Shown in pieces: positions 7,574-16,140 of a stretch of 64,000 bases of DNA. The DNA is from AWTP1-13 sp963820375 (GTDB lineage: Bacteria; Pseudomonadota; Alphaproteobacteria; Rhizobiales; Hyphomicrobiaceae), in contig CAWFZX010000032.1 in the NCBI GenBank assembly GCA_963820375.1, forward strand, positions 186,001 to 250,000, written 5' to 3'. The translations under genes and the position numbers were made by a program. Position 1 is the stretch's first letter. Every line of letters begins with the position of its first letter. The notes under the pieces were generated by a model. The model ran no database searches, had not been told where the DNA came from, and worked only from the letters and a program-made list of their open reading frames with translations.

Positions 7574-8716
7574 TTAACGCGCGTAGCGGTGCGGCACGAA
7601 GGGAAGCGCCGCGATGCTGGCACCGAGCGCCTTGCCGCGCACCATCAGGCTGACGGGCGTTCCCAAGGCAGCGCGCCCCGCCGGCACATAACCCATGGCA
7701 ACCGGCGCGTTCAGGCTCGGCCCGAAGCCACCGGAGGTGACCCTGCCGAGCCGCTCGCCGAGCAGCGCCTGTATCTCGGTGCCCTCGCGCGCCGGCGCAC
7801 GCCCGTCGGGCTTGATGCCGACGCGGCGCCGTTTGGCGCCATTGCTGAGCTCGTCCTGCACGCGCCGCGCCCCTGGAAAGCCGCCTTCGGCGCGCCGTCG
7901 CTTCTGGATTGACCAGGCAAGCCCCGCCTCGATGGGGCTCGTCGTCTCGTCAATGTCGTGGCCGTATAGGCACAGACCGGCCTCAAGTCTCAACAAATCG
8001 CGGGCGCCGAGGCCGATCGCCTCGACGCCGGGTTGGTCGAGCAGCAGCTCGGCAAGTTCGCTGGCGCCGGCGGCGGCAACGGCAATCTCAAAGCCATCCT
8101 CACCGGTATAACCCGAGCGCGACACGTGGCAATCGAAGGCCCCGAGGCGGACGTTGGCGGCCATCATGAAGGCGAGCGCGGCGGCGATGGGCGACAGCTG
8201 TTGCATGACTTGGGCGGCGGCGGGACCCTGCAAGGCGAGCAGGGCGCGCTCCGGCGCCACCTCGAGCCTGACGCTGGCCGGCAAATGCTGCAGCAGGTGC
8301 GCGTAGTCCACCTCCTTGCGGGCGGCATTGACCACCAGCAACAGGCGGCCGTCGTCGGCCGCCGACGCCGGGCGCGTCACCATCAGGTCGTCGATGATGC
8401 CGCCGTCATCCGCGAGCAGCTGCGTGTAGCGCTGCCGCCCCGGCGCCAGACTGACGAGATCGGCCGGGACCAGCTTCTCGAGCGCCAGCGCCGTCGTCGC
8501 GTGATCGGGACCGACGAGGCAAGCCTGACCCATATGCGACACGTCGAACAGGCCAGCCTTGATGCGCGTATGCAGGTGCTCCTTGAGGATGCCGAGGCGA
8601 TAGCTGACCGGCATCTCATAGCCCGCAAACGGCACCATCTTGGCGCCGAGCGCCAGGTGCAGCCGATACAACGGGGTGCGCTTGCAGGGCTGATTGGAGG
8701 CTGGTTCGGCGCTCAT
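7574..8716 (-). CDS. gcvT: Aminomethyltransferase (glycine cleavage T protein)
   Basis: A 380-residue T-protein that releases ammonia from the aminomethyl-lipoyl group and gives methylenetetrahydrofolate. Family blocks: TPLYRLHLALGAKMVPFAGYEMPV at the N-terminus, FDVSHMGQ, SRSGYTGEDGFEIAV and DLLRLEAGLCLYGHD. The C-terminal barrel has GRVTSGGFGPSLN. I take the ATG at 8716 (MSAEPASNQ) rather than the ATG-like start at 8761, because the latter would reach into the riboswitch region. It is the first gene of the operon, 55 bases after the end of the second glycine aptamer. Confidence 0.94.
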   Translation of the reverse strand: MSAEPASNQPCKRTPLYRLHLALGAKMVPFAGYEMPVSYRLGILKEHLHTRIKAGLFDVSHMGQACLVGPDHATTALALEKLVPADLVSLAPGRQRYTQLLADDGGIIDDLMVTRPASAADDGRLLLVVNAARKEVDYAHLLQHLPASVRLEVAPERALLALQGPAAAQVMQQLSPIAAALAFMMAANVRLGAFDCHVSRSGYTGEDGFEIAVAAAGASELAELLLDQPGVEAIGLGARDLLRLEAGLCLYGHDIDETTSPIEAGLAWSIQKRRRAEGGFPGARRVQDELSNGAKRRRVGIKPDGRAPAREGTEIQALLGERLGRVTSGGFGPSLNAPVAMGYVPAGRAALGTPVSLMVRGKALGASIAALPFVPHRYAR

Positions 8717-8771
8717 GTTCGCTCGAGTCCCAAGGCTTGGCCTTCGCGCGGACCTCCGCACGAATGCAAGC

Positions 8772-8970
8772 CCCCTCTGTCACGGGACCTGAGAGATTCC
8801 GGCGAGTACCCGCCTTACCCCTTCGGTGAGCCGACCCGTGCGGGCGGCTGCTTTCCAGAGCGCCATCAACCTGCGGTCCTTTTGCCTGAGAGGTTCCGGG
8901 GCGGTTGCTCCTTCGGCGCCCTACCCGATCCTAGAGGGCTCGAGCAGGGTCTCTTCCGCAGGCGTCGATT
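8772..8970 (-). promoter_or_regulatory. Tandem glycine riboswitch (gcvT leader)
   Basis: On the minus strand two similar aptamers lie in a row before gcvT. The first (about 8877-8970) contains GCCGAAGGAGCAA and CCTCTCAGGCAAAAGGACC; the second (about 8772-8862) contains ACCGAAGGGGTAA and ATCTCTCAGGTCCCGTGAC. The GCCGAAGGAGCAA and CTCTCAGGYAAAAGGAC blocks are hallmarks of the glycine riboswitch, and the tandem layout is the classic one. Glycine binding normally turns the operon on. I see no obvious terminator between it and the gcvT start, so control might act at translation. Confidence 0.95.
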
Positions 8971-8980
8971 GGCTGAGGGA

Positions 8981-9008
8981 ATGATACGCGCCTGCAGCAA
9001 GGAGTCAA
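8981..9008 (-). promoter_or_regulatory. Sigma70-type promoter of the gcv operon
   Basis: On the minus strand TTGACT (9008-9003) is followed after 16 bases by TATCAT (8986-8981). Both hexamers match the housekeeping consensus well. Transcription would begin about 8-10 bases before the first glycine aptamer, which fits the riboswitch leader exactly. Confidence 0.75.
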
Positions 9009-9051
9009 CGCGCGCTGAGCGGGCCGGCCTTGGCCCGTGCGATCGACTGGC

Positions 9052-9165
9052 CTATTGCGGGACGCGGGTGATAATGACGACGTGGGGCTGCAGCCAATAG
9101 GCAATGCCCGCGATCACCGCGGCGATGGAAAGGGCAAGCACAAAGGCTCTGACCAGACGGGGCAT
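9052..9165 (-). CDS. Very small membrane protein
   Basis: A 37-residue frame, MPRLVRAFVLALSIAAVIA followed by GIAYWLQPHVVIITRVPQ. It is almost entirely one transmembrane helix with basic residues at the start. A GGAGG ribosome site lies 6-10 bases before this ATG; an in-frame ATG 12 bases upstream lies at that site and is less likely. It stands between the glycine riboswitch promoter and the gene at 9301. No family recognised; the site and composition make it plausible. Confidence 0.55.
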   Translation of the reverse strand: MPRLVRAFVLALSIAAVIAGIAYWLQPHVVIITRVPQ

Positions 9166-9300
9166 GGCTGCCTCCATGGCGCCTCGGGCACGAGCGCGAC
9201 CCTAGCGTGCCCGCCTCGGGCGGGCTGTGCCCTGGAACACAGACGACAGCAAAACAGCGGGATACGGCGCGAGGGGGCGGTGTGTCGATCCGCGTGTCGA

Positions 9301-9954
9301 TTAGCCGGCGCCGGGAGTGTTGCGGTCGAAGGCGACGTAGACCTCATACTCGGCCGGCCGCGAACCCTCCGGAACATTGAAGCTCACCGTCCGCACCACG
9401 GAGAAATAACCGATCGGCTTGTCGAGCGTGACGGCGACCTCGATCTTCACCTTGTCGGTGGCAATCTTCTCCCGCTTGGCATCGCTCACAAATACCGTAA
9501 GAGGCAACGCGACGTTGCCGGTTTTGCCCTTCGGCCCGAGCAGTACGCGCCCCGAGAAGCCGACCTTGACGCTGACGCGGCCTGGTTCGATCTGGCATTC
9601 GCGCGCCGTCTTGGTAATCTCACCGCGATGCATGACGGCGAGACCATCGCCGACCCGGCCTTGCTCATAGATCGTCACGTAGCCTTCGCGCGACCAGACC
9701 TGAAATCGCGGGCAGCCATGCGCCACATCGAAGCCCCCACCTGACCCCGGACCGTCGGTTTTTGCGGCTGCCAGCAGCTGATCCTCGTTGATCGAGCCGA
9801 CATCGGCCGTGGTCTTGTTCGGGCCGCCAAACCAACCCCCGCCGATCCCGGAGGTGAGCGAGGACATTCCACAGCCCCCAAAAGCGGCGATCAGCACGCC
9901 TGTCACGGCGCCGCGGGCCAGCCCAATCAATGCTGCAACTGTCGATTGCCTCAC
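9301..9954 (-). CDS. Uncharacterised secreted or lipoprotein-like protein
   Basis: About 217 residues from a GTG at 9954, which has AGGGG five bases upstream. A longer GTG start at 10005 would add a basic, non-signal-like segment. The N-terminus has a hydrophobic stretch ending GVLIAAFGGCGMSS, which could be a lipoprotein signal, though FGG before the Cys is not a canonical lipobox. The rest has beta-rich segments (VSVKVGFSGRVLLGPKGKTG, LPLTVFVSD, KIEVAVTLDKPIGYFSVV), like a periplasmic or outer-membrane beta-sandwich. I know of similar unnamed proteins in Hyphomicrobiales but no function. It is divergent from ispH. Confidence 0.75.
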   Translation of the reverse strand: MRQSTVAALIGLARGAVTGVLIAAFGGCGMSSLTSGIGGGWFGGPNKTTADVGSINEDQLLAAAKTDGPGSGGGFDVAHGCPRFQVWSREGYVTIYEQGRVGDGLAVMHRGEITKTARECQIEPGRVSVKVGFSGRVLLGPKGKTGNVALPLTVFVSDAKREKIATDKVKIEVAVTLDKPIGYFSVVRTVSFNVPEGSRPAEYEVYVAFDRNTPGAG

Positions 9955-10127
9955 GACGCCCCTGTCCGAACGCTTGCCAGGCCCCTTGCGGACCGGCAAT
10001 CCCACCCCATAATGGCCCCGATGCAGCCAAGGCCCGTGTCCGGTGATTCGAAGTCTATCATTCGGGCAAACCGAGGGCCAAGTGCAGGGCGTACGAATTC
10101 AAACGCAAACAAGGCGACGTCCTTATC

Positions 10128-11108
10128 ATGACCAATGTCGGGCCCGAACGGGCGCTGCCACCTCTGACCATCCTGCTGGCGGCACCACGCGGCTTTTGCG
10201 CCGGCGTCGATCGCGCCATCCGGATCGTCGAACTGGCGTTGCAGAAGTTCGGACCGCCTGTCTATGTGCGACACGAGATCGTCCACAATCGCCACGTGGT
10301 TGATGATCTCAAGGCGAAAGGCGCCATTTTTGTGGAGGAGCTCGACGAGATCCCGGAAACGACCGCACCTGTGATCTTTTCGGCACATGGGGTCGCCCAA
10401 AGCGTCCCCGCGGCAGCGAAGGCACGCAACCTGTTTTGCGTCGACGCCATTTGTCCGCTGGTTTCCAAAGTGCACATCGAGGCGCGCGCCCAGCACGCCA
10501 AAGGTCTCGAAATCGTGCTGATCGGCCATGCCGGCCATCCCGAAGTCGTGGGGACGCTGGGTCAGCTGCCGGCCAACGCTGCAACCTTGATCGAGACCCT
10601 CGAGGATGCCCGCCGTTTCCAACCGCGGGACCCGGCGCGGCTCGCCTACATTACGCAAACCACGCTCTCGGTTGACGATACGGCAGCGATTGTGGCCGTG
10701 CTGCGCGAGCGCTTCCCTGCCGTGGTCGGCCCGCGCAAGGAAGATATCTGCTACGCCACGACCAACCGCCAGGCCGCCGTCAAGGCGATCGCCGGTCGCT
10801 GCGACGCCCTGATCGTCATCGGCTCGCCCAACAGCTCCAACTCGCAGCGGCTGGTCGAGGTCGCCCAGCGCGCAGGCTGCCCCCGGGCGCAGCTCTTGCC
10901 GTCCGTCAGCGACCTTGTCTGGAGCGATTTTACGGGTGTGAGGACGCTCGGAGTGACCGCCGGCGCCTCGGCGCCGGAGCTGCTCGTCAGCCAAGTCGTC
11001 GATGCCTTCCGCGCGCATTTTGACGTCTTGGTGGAAGATGTGGTGACGCGCCAAGAGCGCATCGGCTTCAGCATTCCGCGCGAGTTGCGGGACGCAAGCG
11101 CGGCCTAA
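10128..11108 (+). CDS. ispH: 4-hydroxy-3-methylbut-2-enyl diphosphate reductase
   Basis: The last enzyme of the MEP isoprenoid pathway, an iron-sulfur protein that makes IPP and DMAPP. The three cluster-binding cysteines are visible: GFCAGVDRA (about residue 24), DAICPLVSKVH and DICYATTNRQ. The substrate motifs SAHGV, HAGHPEVVGT and GSPNSSNSQRL are in place. The 326-residue length is normal. It is followed closely (23 bases) by thrB and rnhA, the same order as in several other alphaproteobacteria. Confidence 0.97.
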   Translation: MTNVGPERALPPLTILLAAPRGFCAGVDRAIRIVELALQKFGPPVYVRHEIVHNRHVVDDLKAKGAIFVEELDEIPETTAPVIFSAHGVAQSVPAAAKARNLFCVDAICPLVSKVHIEARAQHAKGLEIVLIGHAGHPEVVGTLGQLPANAATLIETLEDARRFQPRDPARLAYITQTTLSVDDTAAIVAVLRERFPAVVGPRKEDICYATTNRQAAVKAIAGRCDALIVIGSPNSSNSQRLVEVAQRAGCPRAQLLPSVSDLVWSDFTGVRTLGVTAGASAPELLVSQVVDAFRAHFDVLVEDVVTRQERIGFSIPRELRDASAA

Positions 11109-11131
11109 CGCTGGGAACAAGGCCAGGGGGC

Positions 11132-12103
11132 ATGGCTGTCTACACCGAAGTGTCCGACGACGAGCTTGCCAGCTTCATCGCCAGCTATCCGGTCGGTGCG
11201 CTGCTTTCCTTCAAGGGCATCGCCGAAGGGGTCGAGAACACCAATTATCTGCTGCATACCGAAACCGGTCCTTTCTTCCTGACCTTGTACGAAAAGCGGG
11301 TGGCGCCGGACGATTTGCCCTTTTTTCTCGGCTTGATGGAGCACCTTGCCAACGCCGGCATCCGCTGCCCGACGCCGGTGCGCGATGCACAAGGCCAAAG
11401 CTTACGTCAGCTCGCCGGCCGACCGGCAGCCTTGGTCACATTTCTTGAGGGGGTCTGGATCCGTCGACCCCAGGTGCTGCATTGCGCCGCCGTCGGCCAG
11501 GCCATGGCGCGCATGCATCTCGCCGGGCAGAATTTCGCCTTGCGCAGGGCCAATGCCCTGGGGCTCTCGGGCTGGCAACCCCTTTACGCGCGCTTTAAGG
11601 AGCATGCGGACGAGATCGCACCAGGGCTCGCTGCCACCATCGAGCAGGAACTCGATCACCTCGCCCGACATTGGCCGGCCGATCTGAGCGTGGGTGTGAT
11701 CCACGCCGATCTCTTTCCCGACAACGTATTCTTTTTGGGCGATCAGCTCTCCGGCCTGATCGACTTTTATTTCGCCTGCAACGACGCCTTGATCTACGAC
11801 GTGGCCATCGCCCTCAACGCCTGGTGCTTCGAGAGCGACCATTCCTTCAACATGACCAAGGGGCAGGCGCTACTGAGGGGCTATCAGAGCATACGCAGCA
11901 TCGGCGCGGAAGAACGGCGCGCGCTGCCCCTGTTGGCGCGCGCCGCCGCGCTACGCTTCCTACTCACGCGCGCCCACGACTGGCTGCACACCGCAAAGGA
12001 GGCTTTGGTCAAGCGCAAGGATCCGCTTGAGTATCTGCGCCGGCTCAAATTCCACCGCACCATCGTCTCGGCCAGCGAGTATGGGCTGGGACCGGCAGCA
12101 TGA
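11132..12103 (+). CDS. thrB: Homoserine kinase (ThrB, aminoglycoside-phosphotransferase fold)
   Basis: A 323-residue type-II homoserine kinase, which phosphorylates homoserine for threonine synthesis. It begins MAVYTEVSDDELASFI and has GIAEGVENTNYLLHT (nucleotide loop), VIHADLFPDNVFF (catalytic HxDxxxxN) and LIDFYFACND (metal-binding Asp). It overlaps the rnhA start by four bases (ATGA), so the two are coupled. The length and the ispH-thrB-rnhA order fit the alphaproteobacterial form, unrelated to the GHMP-type ThrB of enterobacteria. Confidence 0.95.
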   Translation: MAVYTEVSDDELASFIASYPVGALLSFKGIAEGVENTNYLLHTETGPFFLTLYEKRVAPDDLPFFLGLMEHLANAGIRCPTPVRDAQGQSLRQLAGRPAALVTFLEGVWIRRPQVLHCAAVGQAMARMHLAGQNFALRRANALGLSGWQPLYARFKEHADEIAPGLAATIEQELDHLARHWPADLSVGVIHADLFPDNVFFLGDQLSGLIDFYFACNDALIYDVAIALNAWCFESDHSFNMTKGQALLRGYQSIRSIGAEERRALPLLARAAALRFLLTRAHDWLHTAKEALVKRKDPLEYLRRLKFHRTIVSASEYGLGPAA

Positions 12104-12582
12104 CGGCGCGGACGCAACCGGTCGTGGTGATTCATACCGATGGCGCCTGCTCGGGCAACCCCGGACCGGGCGGATGGGGTGCGGTGCTCGTCTCCGGCAG
12201 CCATCGCAAGGAGATTTTCGGCGGTGAGCCGCTCACGACCAACAATCGCATGGAGCTGATGGCAGCGATCTCGGCTCTGGAGGCCCTGAAGAGACCGGCG
12301 CGTGTCGAGCTGCATACCGATTCAGAATACGTGAAGAATGGCATCAGCGCCTGGATCCAAGGCTGGAAGCAGCGCGGCTGGAAGACCGCCGACAAGAAAC
12401 CGGTGAAGAACGTCGAGTTGTGGCAGCGCCTCGACGCCGCCCAGTCGCTGCATCAGGTGACGTGGCATTGGCTCAAGGGCCATGCGGGCCACGTCGAGAA
12501 CGAGCAGGCCGACGCGCTGGCGCGACAGGGCATGCAGCCGTTCCTGCGCAAGGGCCAGTCGGCGCCCGAAGACGGCAGCTAA
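12100..12582 (+). CDS. rnhA: Ribonuclease HI
   Basis: A 160-residue RNase H that cuts RNA in RNA-DNA hybrids. The catalytic set is visible: Asp in IHTDGACSGNPGPGGWG, Glu in NNRMELMAAI, Asp in HTDSEYVKNGI and Asp in NEQADALAR. The basic handle KQRGWKTADKKPVKN between helices is present as in the bacterial type. Its ATG overlaps the thrB stop. It converges with tadC, leaving 65 bases in which I see no clear terminator. Confidence 0.96.
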   Translation: MTARTQPVVVIHTDGACSGNPGPGGWGAVLVSGSHRKEIFGGEPLTTNNRMELMAAISALEALKRPARVELHTDSEYVKNGISAWIQGWKQRGWKTADKKPVKNVELWQRLDAAQSLHQVTWHWLKGHAGHVENEQADALARQGMQPFLRKGQSAPEDGS

Positions 12583-12647
12583 GTGCCCGGCCCAGGTTGG
12601 CCCCTTACGGCCGGCGGTCGCCTCCCGTGCTTGAGCGACGTCCTGGT

Positions 12648-13622
12648 CTAATTGTACTTGAAGACCTGGATGATGGCCGGTCCCAGGATCACCACGAATA
12701 GCACGGGCAGAAAGAACACGATCATCGGCACCGTCAGCTTGGGTGGCAGGGCAGCCGCCTTCTTTTCGGCTTCGGCCATGCGCATGTCGCGGTTTTCTCG
12801 CGCCATCACCCGCAGCGCCTGGCCGACCGGTGTGCCGTAGCGTTCGGCCTGGATCAAAGCCGTTGCCACCGCCTTGATGCCGGGAATGCCCGTGCGCTTG
12901 CCGAGGTTTTCGAAGGCCTGTCTGCGCTCTTGCAAGTAGGAGAGCTCGGCGGTGGTGAGGCTCAGCTCCTCGGCAAGCTCCAGCGACTGGCTGCCAACCT
13001 CGGAGGCGACTTTGCCAAAGCCGGCTTCGACCGACATGCCCGACTGTACACAGATCAAGAGCATATCAAGCGCATCTGGAAAGGAGTTCTTGATCGAGGT
13101 CTGTCGCCGCTGCACCAGGTTCTCGATGAACATGTTGGGAAGGTAGAAGCCGAGATAACCCGCCACCAGCGCGAGGCCGACCTTGATCGGCGGCGGATAC
13201 TCGTAGGCGGCGATCAGGAACAGGTAGACGAGGGCGATTACGGCGATGATGATCGGCATGGCAAGCCGGAAGAACAGATAGGCGACCAGCGGCGCCTGAC
13301 CGCGCAACCCAGCCATCTTCAACTTGTCGCGCACCTCCTCGGTCTCGAACATGCTGCGCAGGTTGAACCTTTCGACGATGTCCTGCATGAAACCCTTGGG
13401 CGCGATGCGCAAGCGGCCCTGGCCGTCCTTCTTGGCTAGATCGGCAAGACGGGATGCGCGCATCTTGTCGCGCTCGGTTGCCATCACCTGCATGCGCGTG
13501 GCGAGGCGATCGCGCGATAGCACCGGCATCAGCACGGTCAGTGCGGTGGCGAACGCCGCCACCGCGGCGAGCAAGGTAACAACAATCTGCGGGGTCAAAA
13601 GTCCCATGATATTGTCAAGCAT
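12648..13622 (-). CDS. tadC: Flp pilus assembly protein TadC
   Basis: A 324-residue inner-membrane protein with the type II secretion F domain. It has a first membrane helix near residues 12-32, a pair of helices in the middle (FFRLAMPIIIAVIALVYL), the cytoplasmic block FPDALDMLLICVQSGMSVEAGF and a C-terminal hydrophobic end (VFFLPVLFVVILGP). TadB and TadC form the platform that converts the ATPase stroke into pilus assembly. The start at 13622 (MLDNIMGLL) is 53 bases after the tadB stop; the frame extends upstream but that part is a shadow of tadB. It is the last gene of the minus-strand pilus operon. Confidence 0.92.
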   Translation of the reverse strand: MLDNIMGLLTPQIVVTLLAAVAAFATALTVLMPVLSRDRLATRMQVMATERDKMRASRLADLAKKDGQGRLRIAPKGFMQDIVERFNLRSMFETEEVRDKLKMAGLRGQAPLVAYLFFRLAMPIIIAVIALVYLFLIAAYEYPPPIKVGLALVAGYLGFYLPNMFIENLVQRRQTSIKNSFPDALDMLLICVQSGMSVEAGFGKVASEVGSQSLELAEELSLTTAELSYLQERRQAFENLGKRTGIPGIKAVATALIQAERYGTPVGQALRVMARENRDMRMAEAEKKAAALPPKLTVPMIVFFLPVLFVVILGPAIIQVFKYN

Positions 13623-13675
13623 GGCGCATCCGTCTTTCTGGTGCGTGCACGGACATGTCGCAAGGCTCGCGCGGC

Positions 13676-14680
13676 TTAGTACTTGAAATTGATCATTTTG
13701 CGCATCACCAGGATCCCGCACATCATCCAGCAGCCCGCGCACACCAGCAGGAACTGGCCGAATTGCGTGGTCCACAGGATGGAGATGTAGGACGGGGTGG
13801 TGATATAGACGAGGATCATCACGATGAACGGCAAGGCGCCGAGCACCGCGGCGGACGCCTTGGCTTCCGCCGACAAAGCCCGCACTTTGGCGGCCAGCCG
13901 TTTGCGGTCGCGCAGCACGCCGGAAAGATTGCCGAGCGCTTCCGATAGATTGCCGCCGGCTTGCTGCTGAATCGCAATGACGATGGCAAAAAAGCGCACC
14001 TCCGGCAGCGGCATGCGCGCCATCATGCGCTCGAAGCACTCGCCCAATGGCACGCCGACACGCTGCTGGTCCACCAGATCGGTGAATTCACCGGCAACCG
14101 GCTGCGGCGATTCGCGGGCGATAATGGCAAGGCACTCATTCAGTGGCAAACCGGACTTCACCCCGCGCACGATGACGTCGATGGCATTGGCGAGCTCGTC
14201 GGTGAACTTGTACTGGCGCCGCTTTGTCATGCGGGCGAGCATCCAGCGCGGCAGCCCCAAGGCACCGACGAACAAAGCCAGCACCGGCACCACAATCGGC
14301 AGATTGGGGGCGGTCAGCCATATGGTTGCCCCCAACAGCACCCCGCAGACCAGGCTGGCTAGCCAATAGACCCTCGGCTGAATGTCCAATCCGGCCCGCT
14401 GCAGCCGCAGGCGCAACGACACCTTTTCGCGCGCCTTCTGGCGGTCCTCCAACTCCTTGAGGGTGTCGGCGACTTGGCGCCGGCGATTGCTGACAGCGTC
14501 CGCCTGCGACTTGATGGCGATGCGCCGGGATTTGCTTTCCGTCACGCCCTGGATGCGCTTGTCGGTGCGGTGCTCGCCCGACAGGTAGGGGTTGATCAAA
14601 AGGAAAACGATGGTGGCGATGGAAAACGCCGCCAGCAGCAGCAAACCGGCCAGCAACAGCTCTTGGCTATCCATGGGCAT
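13676..14680 (-). CDS. tadB: Flp pilus assembly protein TadB
   Basis: A 334-residue platform protein, partner of TadC. After an N-terminal membrane helix (ELLLAGLLLLAAFSIATI) comes a basic, coiled segment, two helices (VYWLASLVCGVLLGATIWL), the F-domain block ANAIDVIVRGVKSGLPLNECL and two C-terminal helices. The start is ATG 14680 (or 14674), inside the end of cpaF, so the two genes overlap by 8-14 bases and are probably coupled. No defect is seen. Confidence 0.92.
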   Translation of the reverse strand: MPMDSQELLLAGLLLLAAFSIATIVFLLINPYLSGEHRTDKRIQGVTESKSRRIAIKSQADAVSNRRRQVADTLKELEDRQKAREKVSLRLRLQRAGLDIQPRVYWLASLVCGVLLGATIWLTAPNLPIVVPVLALFVGALGLPRWMLARMTKRRQYKFTDELANAIDVIVRGVKSGLPLNECLAIIARESPQPVAGEFTDLVDQQRVGVPLGECFERMMARMPLPEVRFFAIVIAIQQQAGGNLSEALGNLSGVLRDRKRLAAKVRALSAEAKASAAVLGALPFIVMILVYITTPSYISILWTTQFGQFLLVCAGCWMMCGILVMRKMINFKY

Positions 14681-16127
14681 TGCCCGCCTTGCCATGCTCC
14701 TCGGCGGTGGCGAGCGCCTGCGCCAAGCGTGCGGTTTCGCTGTAGTATTCGGCGCGCTCCCAAAAGCGCGGCCGGGCGATGCCTGTCGATCGGTGCAGAC
14801 CCGTGATTTTGCCGTTGGCATCCTCGCCGGTGATGTCGAACACAATCAGGTTTTGCAGGGTGACCACGTCACCCTCCATGCCGATGACCTCGGTGATATG
14901 CGTGATCTTGCGTGAGCCGTCGCGCAGGCGCGAGGCCTGCACGATGATGTCGATCGAGCCGGTAATCATTTCCCGGATGGTTTTCACGGGCAGCGCGTAG
15001 CCACCCATCATGATCATCAACTCCAGACGACTGATGGCCTCGCGGGGCGAGTTGGCGTGCAGCGTGCCCATCGACCCGTCGTGGCCGGTGTTCATCGCCT
15101 GCAGCAGGTCGAACGCTTCCGGTCCGCGCACCTCGCCGACGATGATGCGCTCGGGCCGCATGCGCAGGCAGTTCTTCACGAGATCGCGCATGGTGATCTC
15201 GCCCTCGCCCTCCAGGTTCGGTGGGCGGGTTTCAAGTCGCACCACATGCGGTTGCTGCAGCTGCAGCTCCGCGGAGTCCTCGCAGGTGATGATGCGCTCG
15301 TCGTGGTCGATGGAGCCGGTTAGGCAGTTCAGCAGCGTAGTTTTGCCCGAGCCGGTACCGCCGGAGATCAGCACGTTGCAGCGCACCCGGCCGATGATCT
15401 CCAGAATGGTCTTGGCCTCGGGTGATATGGACTTGAATTTGACCAGCTGCTCGAGCCTCAGGCGATCCTTTTTGAACTTGCGGATGGTGAGCGTCGGCCC
15501 GTCGATGGCAAGCGGCGGGGCGATGACGTTGACGCGGCTGCCATCGGGCAGGCGCGCGTCGCAGATCGGGCTCGACTCATCGACGCGGCGGCCGACTTGG
15601 CTGACGATGCGCTGACAGATGTTCATCAGCTGGGCGTTGTCGGCGAAGCGCACGCCGGTGCGCTGCACCTTGCCACCGACCTCGATGTAGGTGGTGCTGG
15701 CGCCGTTGACCATGATATCGGCGATGTCATCACGAGCGAGCAGCGGCTCTAGGGGGCCGTAGCCCAGCACGTCGTTGCAAATGTCCTCGAGCAGCTCCTC
15801 CTGCTCGGCGATCGACATGACCACGCTCTTGATCTGGATGATCTCGCCGACGATGTCGCGGATCTCCTCGCGTGCGGCAGCGGCCTCCAGCTTGGCCAGC
15901 TGCGTCAGGTCGATGGTATCGATCAGCGCATTGAAGACGGTGGTCTTGACGTCATAGTACTCTTCCGAGTGGCGCCGCTCCTGCACCGGGGGATCGACCC
16001 GTGCTGGCGCGCGTGGTTCGGCCACGGCCGGCTTGGCTTCCGGTGCTCTGGCCGGCACCGCCGCGGCATCCTGCGACGGAAGCGCCCGCCGGGCGGCGGC
16101 TTGGTCGTTGCTACGCCTGCCGAACAT
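14667..16127 (-). CDS. cpaF: Pilus assembly ATPase CpaF/TadA
   Basis: A 486-residue secretion ATPase of the PilT/VirB11 group that powers Flp pilus assembly. Walker A is in LISGGTGSGKTTLLNCL, with the Asp box around DERIITCEDSAELQL, Walker B-like RPERIIVGEVRGPEAFDLL and the His box GHDGSMGTLHANSP. The first 60 residues are Pro/Ala-rich and disordered, which is normal. It follows cpaE by 13 bases and overlaps tadB. Confidence 0.96.
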   Translation of the reverse strand: MFGRRSNDQAAARRALPSQDAAAVPARAPEAKPAVAEPRAPARVDPPVQERRHSEEYYDVKTTVFNALIDTIDLTQLAKLEAAAAREEIRDIVGEIIQIKSVVMSIAEQEELLEDICNDVLGYGPLEPLLARDDIADIMVNGASTTYIEVGGKVQRTGVRFADNAQLMNICQRIVSQVGRRVDESSPICDARLPDGSRVNVIAPPLAIDGPTLTIRKFKKDRLRLEQLVKFKSISPEAKTILEIIGRVRCNVLISGGTGSGKTTLLNCLTGSIDHDERIITCEDSAELQLQQPHVVRLETRPPNLEGEGEITMRDLVKNCLRMRPERIIVGEVRGPEAFDLLQAMNTGHDGSMGTLHANSPREAISRLELMIMMGGYALPVKTIREMITGSIDIIVQASRLRDGSRKITHITEVIGMEGDVVTLQNLIVFDITGEDANGKITGLHRSTGIARPRFWERAEYYSETARLAQALATAEEHGKAGNAHG

Positions 16128-16140
16128 GAAACAATGCTCC

